Positions 13,562 to 18,150 of a stretch of 18,150 nucleotides of DNA are shown here, piece after piece. The DNA comes from JBAZYZ01 sp964366065 (GTDB lineage Bacteria > Patescibacteriota > Minisyncoccia > Phycocordibacterales > VMEP01). Made by a program: the position numbers and the translations under genes. Position 1 is the stretch's first letter. Each line of letters starts with the position of its first letter. The notes under the pieces are model-generated. The model worked only from the letters and a program-made list of their open reading frames with translations. It did no database searches and had not been told where the DNA came from. Location of the stretch: assembly GCA_964366065.1 (NCBI GenBank), contig CAYISF010000008.1, forward strand, positions 1-18,150. The letters are read 5' to 3'.

Positions 13562-14023
13562 TTATTGGGTTGTTGTGGTTGCTTCTTCCAGCACTATTAC
13601 AGCGGTAGCCGGCGCGGCCAGTTGTCCTCTATTATTTTCTATCGTACCCCCAAGCATCGTTACTAATTTGGCGCGAAATGAAGTCTCGGTCCCGGTAATC
13701 GCCCCCTTAAATCCCAATTGCGAAATATGGCCGGAATAAGAATAGATACCGAATGACATGGCAAATGCTAAAGCCAATGTGGCAAATTTATTAGCCCACT
13801 GCGCGCTCCACAAAACCGGCAATATGGGAACATACGGAGAAATGGTTTTTTGCGATGCCTCATCCGCTCTCACCGCGCCTTTTTTCTTCAATTCCGGGAA
13901 AAGCGGCTTTACTTTTTCGGTGTCCTCAAATACATCCTTGGGTATCAATTCAGCAAGATTTACCTTAGCCCCCGCCGGTACCGGCCGCTCCTTTGGTAAG
14001 ATTAAATTGTCCCACTCATCCAT
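13562..14023 (-). CDS. Hypothetical protein with one transmembrane segment
   Basis: I do not recognise this 153-residue protein. The N-terminal half (1-60) is soluble, charged and rich in Pro, Lys and Glu. One membrane helix lies at about 78-95 (FATLALAFAMSFGIYSY). The C-terminal 55 residues are rich in Gly, Ala and Thr and end TTTTQ, probably outside the cell. The topology suggests a small bitopic envelope protein. It starts 48 nt after the dehydrogenase stop, in a gap filled with heptamer repeats, and is followed by a good terminator, so it ends its transcript. Confidence 0.75.
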   Translation of the reverse strand: MDEWDNLILPKERPVPAGAKVNLAELIPKDVFEDTEKVKPLFPELKKKGAVRADEASQKTISPYVPILPVLWSAQWANKFATLALAFAMSFGIYSYSGHISQLGFKGAITGTETSFRAKLVTMLGGTIENNRGQLAAPATAVIVLEEATTTTQ

Positions 14024-14043
14024 TTTTGTGTATTAGTATTTTT

Positions 14044-14074
14044 CTAAATTCTAAATCCTAAATTCTATATTCTA
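14044..14074. repeat. Tandem heptamer repeat CTAAATT, about 4.4 copies
   Basis: CTAAATT, CTAAATC, CTAAATT, CTATATT and CTA run without a break from 14044 to 14074. The last CTA is the stop codon (TAG) of the dehydrogenase on the minus strand. The units are too short for a CRISPR array. The repeat is probably slippage-prone spacer DNA. Confidence 0.8.
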
Positions 14075-15046
14075 GTCCTTAACTGGATTTAGCGGCTCTC
14101 CTCCTTCCAAAACGGCAATTATGTTTAAAGCGGCAACTTCGGCCATGGCGGAACGGGCATTAAAGGTCGCCGAAGCGATGTGCGGCGTTATAATTATATT
14201 TTGGAGTTCAGCCATTCCCAGTGCCATCTTCGGTTCATTTTCAAATACGTCAATGGCCGCGCCCAAGATTACGCCACCCTTCAAAGCCTCTACCAGCGCC
14301 GCCTCGTCAATAACCGGCCCACGCGAGGTGTTCACCAAAAGCGCCGTGTGCTTCATTATTTCAAGCCGTTCCTTGTTTATAAGATGCTGCGTTGTGGGAA
14401 GCAGCGGTACATGTATGGAAACGATATCCGCCTCGCGTAAAACTTCTTCCGCCGACGCGCGAAATTTGGCGCCGTAATCGTCTTCAAGCTTTTGATTGCG
14501 AACCACATCGTAGTAAATGACATTCATACCAAAACCCTCGTGTGCCATGTGTGCTACCCTGCTCCCGATACGTCCGGTTCCCAAGATGCCGAGGGTCTTT
14601 CCTTTTATGTCCGTACCCAAAAGTAAAAGTGGCGCCCATCCGACATATTTCCCCGCGCGCATAAAACGGTCTCCTTCCGCGATGCGCGAAGCCAAAGAAA
14701 GAATAAGCGCGAAGGTATGTTCAGCCACGGTTTCGGTCAGCACATCCGGTGTATTTGTTACTATCACCCCCCTTTCCTTTGCCGCGCTTACATCAATATT
14801 ATTAAAGCCGACGGCATAATTGGCGAATATTTTTGCGTTCGGCGCGGCCGCCAATACTTCGTCGTCAATCGTATCGGTGAGAAGCGGCAAAACGGCATCG
14901 TATGATTTTGCTTTTAGCGCGCTTACAAGTTCGTCTTTGGTAAGAACGCCATCCTTCTCACTCACGTCTACTTCATATCCTTTACCGCGGAGCATTTCCT
15001 CGGCAACCGGCGGAAGTTTTCTGGTTATGTAAATCTTTTTTGCCAT
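14072..15046 (-). CDS. D-2-hydroxyacid dehydrogenase (glyoxylate/hydroxypyruvate reductase-like)
   Basis: A 324-residue NAD(P)-dependent dehydrogenase that interconverts a 2-oxoacid and a D-2-hydroxyacid. The Rossmann motif LGTGRIGSRV (155-164) is followed by Asp180 at the end of strand beta-2, which favours NADH. The catalytic trio is visible: Arg242 (NTSRGPVID), Glu271 (FENEP) and His289 (TPHIASAT). The sequence is closest in feel to glyoxylate/hydroxypyruvate reductases (GhrB-like); a D-lactate dehydrogenase role would fit a fermenting organism and cannot be excluded. It starts 13 nt after the aldolase stop and is probably cotranscribed. A TATAAA lies 5 nt before the ATG and might be a secondary leaderless promoter. 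Confidence 0.9.
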   Translation of the reverse strand: MAKKIYITRKLPPVAEEMLRGKGYEVDVSEKDGVLTKDELVSALKAKSYDAVLPLLTDTIDDEVLAAAPNAKIFANYAVGFNNIDVSAAKERGVIVTNTPDVLTETVAEHTFALILSLASRIAEGDRFMRAGKYVGWAPLLLLGTDIKGKTLGILGTGRIGSRVAHMAHEGFGMNVIYYDVVRNQKLEDDYGAKFRASAEEVLREADIVSIHVPLLPTTQHLINKERLEIMKHTALLVNTSRGPVIDEAALVEALKGGVILGAAIDVFENEPKMALGMAELQNIIITPHIASATFNARSAMAEVAALNIIAVLEGGEPLNPVKD

Positions 15047-15059
15047 TGATTTTTATAAA

Positions 15060-15920
15060 TTACAGATTATTAAATAGCCGCAAGCGCTTTTCAACAACAA
15101 TGGCCATTTCCCTCACTGGCTCTTTCATAAACTTATACGGCGCTATTTCATCGGGATTCTCCTGCAGCGATTTGCGAAGTGCGTTCCGATAAGCCAGACG
15201 AAGCTCGGTATTAATGTGCGCGATGGAAATGCCGGCAGCAATTGCTTTCTTGAAATCATCATCGCTTGTTCCGCTCCCGCCGTGAAGGACGAGTGGAACG
15301 CCACAAGCTTCGCGTATTTTCCCCACCAAATCGGGGTGAAGCGCCGGTTCCCCGCCTCCGCGGAGCATGCCGTGAATATTCCCTACTGCGGGCGCGAACA
15401 AATCTACACCCGTCGCTTCCACGAAATTTTTGGCTTCTTCCGGAGTGGTCAGATTGGTTAAAGAAACTCCTTCGGGAACAGCGTCAAGAATTTTTGACGA
15501 CTGGCCGACATATCCCAGCTCCGCCTCAACGATAATTTCCGGATTAACGCCCCGTGCGTATTCCACGCACCGTTTTGTTGTCGTTATATTTTCTTCCGTG
15601 GAAAGTTTCGCGCCGTCAAAAATAACCGCGTCAAATTGGGTATCAACCGCTTCTTTTACCCGCTCAAAAGAATACGAGTGGTCGGCGTTGAGATATATCG
15701 GATAATCAAATTTTTCCCGCGCGCTCTTGACCAAGGCAACGGCTTGTTCCACCCCTATAAAATCACGCTCCCCTTCCGACACGCCGATAATGACCGGCAC
15801 GTTTAAAGCGCGCGCCGCCGTCACAACCGCCCAAAAACCTTCCGAGTCGGAAATATTAAAATGCCCGATAGCTACCTTGTTTTTCTCGGCTTCTTTAATA
15901 GCGTCCCGTAAGCTGTGCAT
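15060..15920 (-). CDS. fba: Class II fructose-bisphosphate aldolase
   Basis: A zinc aldolase that splits fructose 1,6-bisphosphate (or a related ketose bisphosphate) into triose phosphates. It has 286 residues. AIGHFNISD opens the domain (18-25). NADHS supplies the catalytic Asp80 and zinc ligand His81, EAELG has the Glu134 region, GNIHG has His183, LHGGSG has His213, and INTEL has Asn237. The length and motifs match the FbaA/GatY/KbaY family; tagatose-bisphosphate specificity is possible, as the subgroups are hard to separate. The start at 15920 is chosen because it matches the family N-terminus (MHSLRDAIKEAEKNK) and follows an extended -10; the longer open frame upstream is antisense to the kinase. 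It shares a 43-bp divergent region with the kinase. Confidence 0.93.
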   Translation of the reverse strand: MHSLRDAIKEAEKNKVAIGHFNISDSEGFWAVVTAARALNVPVIIGVSEGERDFIGVEQAVALVKSAREKFDYPIYLNADHSYSFERVKEAVDTQFDAVIFDGAKLSTEENITTTKRCVEYARGVNPEIIVEAELGYVGQSSKILDAVPEGVSLTNLTTPEEAKNFVEATGVDLFAPAVGNIHGMLRGGGEPALHPDLVGKIREACGVPLVLHGGSGTSDDDFKKAIAAGISIAHINTELRLAYRNALRKSLQENPDEIAPYKFMKEPVREMAIVVEKRLRLFNNL

Positions 15921-15928
15921 TACCGAAT

Positions 15929-15937
15929 ATTTTAGCA
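15929..15937 (-). promoter_or_regulatory. Aldolase extended -10 promoter
   Basis: TGCTAAAAT on the minus strand, 8 nt before the aldolase ATG at 15920. There is no clear -35. It lies 9 bp from the opposing kinase promoter, so the two polymerase footprints must overlap. Confidence 0.55.
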
Positions 15938-15946
15938 CGAAAGGTA

Positions 15947-15955
15947 TGTTAAAAT
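15947..15955 (+). promoter_or_regulatory. Sugar kinase extended -10 promoter
   Basis: TGTTAAAAT on the plus strand, 8 nt before the kinase ATG at 15964. It has the same form and spacing as the divergent aldolase promoter. There is no clear -35 and no Shine-Dalgarno sequence. Confidence 0.55.
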
Positions 15956-15963
15956 GAAAGCAA

Positions 15964-16953
15964 ATGGGGAAGAACAATGATTTTGTCGCCATCGGCGATA
16001 CTACCACCGATGCTTTTATACGCCTCAAGGATGCCGAGGTGCATTGCGATATAAACAAAGAGAAGTGCCAAATTTGCCTGTCTTTCAAAGACAAAGTCCC
16101 GTACGAATTCGTGAAAGTGGTGAGAGCCGTTGGCAATGCCGCGAACGCGGCGGTGACGGCGGCGCGGCTGGGCTTGTCTTCTTCGTTCGTTACCAATATA
16201 GGCGATGACCAGAACGGCAAAGAGTGCCTTGAAACCCTTGAACACGAAGGCGTGGCTACCGATTTCGTAAAAGTGAACGAGGGCGTGGCGACAAATTACC
16301 ACTATGTTTTGTGGTACGGAGATGACCGCACTATTTTAATCAAGCACGAAACTTTCGCCTACGAAATGCCGGATATAGGCGAACCTAAATGGGTTTACCT
16401 TTCTTCGGCGGCGGAAAACTCTTTGGCTTTCCACGACGCGCTCGCGGCATATCTGGACAACCACCCAAAAATAAATCTGGCATTCCAGCCGGGCACTTAT
16501 CAAATAAAGTTTGGGCTCAAAAAGCTGGTGGCTATTTATAAACGGACAAAAGTTTTCCTCTGCAACAAAGAGGAAGCGCGGAGAATTCTGGAGTCAAAAG
16601 AAGAAGATGTTAAAAAACTTCTCTCTGGCATTGGCGCTTTGGGCCCAAAAATTGTCGTTATAACCGACGGACCAGATGGCGTGTATATGTTAAATGACGG
16701 CGTGGCGTGGTTCATCCCAGAGTTCCCCGATGAAAAACCGCCCTACGAACGCACCGGCGCCGGCGACGCTTTTTCTTCCACATTCGTTTCCGCTCTCGCT
16801 TTAGGATTAGAACCGACGGAGGCGCTACGCTATGGAACGGTCAATTCCATGAATGTAGTGCAATACATCGGCGCGCAGGAAGGTCTTCTCTCCCGCCCAA
16901 AAATTGAAGAGTATCTGGTAAAGTCGCCCGACTACAAGGCGAAGAAAATCTAA
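15964..16953 (+). CDS. PfkB/ribokinase-family carbohydrate kinase
   Basis: The only plus-strand gene. It has 329 residues and transfers phosphate from ATP to a sugar or nucleoside. DFVAIGDTTTD opens the fold (6-16), GNAANAA (57-63) is the substrate-binding glycine motif, NKEEA (201-205) is typical of the family, and TGAGDAF (264-270) carries the catalytic base Asp268 and the anion hole. The sugar is not obvious: ribokinase, fructokinase, 6-phosphofructokinase (PfkB type) and adenosine-kinase-like enzymes share this pattern. Divergence from an aldolase and convergence on transketolase suggest a role in hexose or pentose phosphate metabolism, possibly making the aldolase substrate. It ends in TAA at 16951 and is followed by its own terminator. 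Confidence 0.9.
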   Translation: MGKNNDFVAIGDTTTDAFIRLKDAEVHCDINKEKCQICLSFKDKVPYEFVKVVRAVGNAANAAVTAARLGLSSSFVTNIGDDQNGKECLETLEHEGVATDFVKVNEGVATNYHYVLWYGDDRTILIKHETFAYEMPDIGEPKWVYLSSAAENSLAFHDALAAYLDNHPKINLAFQPGTYQIKFGLKKLVAIYKRTKVFLCNKEEARRILESKEEDVKKLLSGIGALGPKIVVITDGPDGVYMLNDGVAWFIPEFPDEKPPYERTGAGDAFSSTFVSALALGLEPTEALRYGTVNSMNVVQYIGAQEGLLSRPKIEEYLVKSPDYKAKKI

Positions 16954-16958
16954 TATTT

Positions 16959-16985
16959 TATCAAGTCCACACCTTGATATTTTTC
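16959..16985 (+). terminator. Terminator of the sugar kinase gene
   Basis: TATCAAG (16959-16965) pairs with CTTGATA (16973-16979) around a 7-nt loop and is followed by TTTTTCT. It starts 6 nt after the kinase stop. Confidence 0.7.
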
Positions 16986-16990
16986 TCTGC

Positions 16991-17049
16991 TACCAAAGTT
17001 TTCTCCATGTCAAGGCGACGCCTTGACATGGAGAGTTACCAAAGTTTTC
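16991..17049. repeat. 16-bp-stem palindrome between 13-bp direct repeats at the transketolase stop codon
   Basis: The palindrome arms 17002-17017 and 17019-17034 are perfectly complementary (TCTCCATGTCAAGGCG and its reverse complement) about one central base. TACCAAAGTTTTC occurs on both sides, at 16991-17003 and 17037-17049. The second copy contains the end of the transketolase gene; its stop codon TAA is at 17038-17036. The layout looks like an inserted element with a target duplication. It lacks a U-tract after the stem on either strand. Confidence 0.7.
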
Positions 17050-18025
17050 GGACTTTTTCTTTTATCTGAGAAATACCCATGCCATAGTGTTCAATCAATT
17101 CTTCCGGCTTGCCCGATTGTCCAAATAAATCTTTTACGCCAATCATACGGATAAGCGCCGGGTATTCGCCTGACAAAACTTCCGCGACCGCGCTGCCCAT
17201 TCCGCCTGAGATTTGATGTTCTTCCACCGTCACGATGCGGCCGTTTTCTTTGGCAAACGCGACAATCGCCTCTTTATCAATCGGTTTAATGGTTGAAAGA
17301 TTCATTACCGTCACGCCAATTCCTTCCGCTTCTAATTCCTTAGCCGCGCGAATGGCTTTATACACCAAAGCCCCGCAAGCGATAATCCCCGCCTTTTTAC
17401 CAAGGGGAGTCCTTGGCGAAATTGGCCTATATAATACTTGGGCTTTGCCGATTTCAAATGGTGTACTTTCGGTCGTTATGATTGGTGTCTTTTCGCGCGC
17501 CAGGCGGATATAAACAGGTCCGTTCATTTTGGCCGCGGCCAGCGTGGCTTTCTTGGCTTGAGTGGCATCGCACGGCGTAAGCACGGTCATCCGCGGAATA
17601 ACCCGCGTGATGGCGATGTCTTCAATGGCCTGATGCGTCCCGCCGTCGGGACCGACAGAAACTCCGGCGTGCGAGCCGGCGATTTTAACATTGCTGTTGT
17701 TGTAACAAATAGTGGTGCGAATCTGTTCCCAATTCCGGCCGGGAGAAAACATGGCGTAGGAAGAAATAAAAGGAATTTTCCCCATAGCCGCCATGCCGGA
17801 AGCCACCGTGGCCAGATTCTGCTCGGCCACGCCGATCTCTATGAATCGGTTCGGAAATTTATTCTTGAAAAGGTGCATTTGCGTAGATTCGGTCAAATCG
17901 GCGCAAAGCCCGACCACGCGTTCGTCCAACTCGCCCGCGGCAAGCAATCCCTCGCCGAAACCTTTGCGTATCGGCGCCTGCTCCACATCTTTATCAAAAA
18001 GTTTTGGATTCAACTTGATTTCCAT
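17036..18025 (-). CDS. tkt: Transketolase, C-terminal subunit
   Basis: The second half of a split transketolase, containing the pyrimidine-binding and C-terminal domains (329 residues). Transketolase moves two-carbon units between pentose and hexose phosphates with thiamine diphosphate. GVAEQN carries Glu68, the residue that activates the cofactor aminopyrimidine. SHAGVSVGPDGGTHQAIED (118-136) has the conserved active-site His131, and PVYIRLAREKTP matches the family. Splitting into two subunits is common in archaea and many compact bacteria. The ATG at 18025 lies 1 nt after the stop of the N-terminal subunit gene, so the pair is coupled; the GTG at 18040 would overlap that gene by 15 nt. No Shine-Dalgarno sequence is present. 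A DXS-like enzyme is less likely, given the paired partner. Confidence 0.93.
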   Translation of the reverse strand: MEIKLNPKLFDKDVEQAPIRKGFGEGLLAAGELDERVVGLCADLTESTQMHLFKNKFPNRFIEIGVAEQNLATVASGMAAMGKIPFISSYAMFSPGRNWEQIRTTICYNNSNVKIAGSHAGVSVGPDGGTHQAIEDIAITRVIPRMTVLTPCDATQAKKATLAAAKMNGPVYIRLAREKTPIITTESTPFEIGKAQVLYRPISPRTPLGKKAGIIACGALVYKAIRAAKELEAEGIGVTVMNLSTIKPIDKEAIVAFAKENGRIVTVEEHQISGGMGSAVAEVLSGEYPALIRMIGVKDLFGQSGKPEELIEHYGMGISQIKEKVRKLW

Positions 18026-18026
18026 A

Positions 18027-18150
18027 TTACTGATGTTCACTTGTGATTCTTCCCATAAGCGTTTTTAGTTCTTTTATAGCTTTCTCCCCCTCTTCTTTAG
18101 TGGGCGGTTTGCCGTGCCATTTGAAATCGCGTTCAAACATATGTACGTCT
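18027..18150 (-). CDS. tkt: Transketolase, N-terminal subunit (partial, 3' end only)
   Basis: The last 40 or so codons of a minus-strand gene that continues beyond the window. The frame reads DVHMFERDFKWHGKPPTKEE and ends ITSEHQ with TAA at 18029-18027. The KWHGKPPTKEEGEKAI segment is typical of the end of the transketolase thiamine-diphosphate domain. It is followed after 1 nt by the C-terminal subunit, which confirms the split-gene arrangement. Nothing can be said about the rest of the gene. Confidence 0.85.
   Translation of the reverse strand, partial: DVHMFERDFKWHGKPPTKEEGEKAIKELKTLMGRITSEHQ

Noticed and set aside
14044..14074. CRISPR array
   Set aside because: The repeat units are 7 bp with no spacers.
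15921..16220. 100-residue N-terminal extension of the aldolase
   Set aside because: It is antisense to the kinase gene, and the family N-terminus and a promoter both fit the ATG at 15920.

Overview
This window looks like one end of a metagenome-assembled contig from a Candidate Phyla Radiation bacterium (Patescibacteria, most likely Parcubacteria-like). That placement is an inference from stripped-down housekeeping genes, a transketolase split into two genes, tightly packed genes with almost no Shine-Dalgarno sequences, and a low-to-medium GC content. The first 32 bases are an Illumina adapter, so the left edge is a sequencing artefact that cuts off gyrB. The genetic code appears standard: TAA, TAG and TGA all serve as stops (prfA ends in TGA).

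All genes but one lie on the minus strand. In transcription order (right to left) they are: transketolase N-terminal half (partial) and C-terminal half; class II fructose-bisphosphate aldolase (its divergent neighbour, a PfkB sugar kinase, is the only plus-strand gene); a D-2-hydroxyacid dehydrogenase; a one-TM hypothetical protein; rplY (bL25/CTC); a secreted coiled-coil protein with a lytic-transglycosylase-like domain; rpmE; prfA; rpsB and tsf; a small membrane-anchored hypothetical; a small HNH endonuclease; tRNA-Thr(UGU); a membrane GT2 glycosyltransferase; pheS, pheT and a C39-like cysteine peptidase; then gyrB. The right-hand part is fermentative and pentose-phosphate sugar metabolism, the middle is translation with some cell-envelope genes, and the left is phenylalanyl-tRNA synthetase and gyrase.

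The most striking finding is in pheT. A complete NlpC/P60-type cysteine peptidase domain, with Cys378, His447 and His459 visible, sits in frame inside the B5 domain of the synthetase beta subunit. B5 resumes normally afterwards. A second cysteine-peptidase-like gene (C39-like) overlaps the pheT stop codon and carries the only clear Shine-Dalgarno sequence in the window. PheS lacks its N-terminal coiled coil and PheT lacks its N-terminal EMAP/OB-type tRNA-binding domain, so the enzyme has lost accessory tRNA contacts while gaining a peptidase module.

Two further patterns recur. First, at least seven genes have a -10 element (often extended, TGN) only 6-8 nt before the ATG and no ribosome-binding site, which predicts leaderless mRNAs. 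Second, several intergenic regions hold elaborate inverted repeats: a three-way junction with no unpaired junction base, a multi-hairpin island, a 17-bp-armed element, and a palindrome between 13-bp direct repeats at a stop codon. One palindrome is inside a coding region. These look like dispersed structured repeats rather than ordinary terminators.
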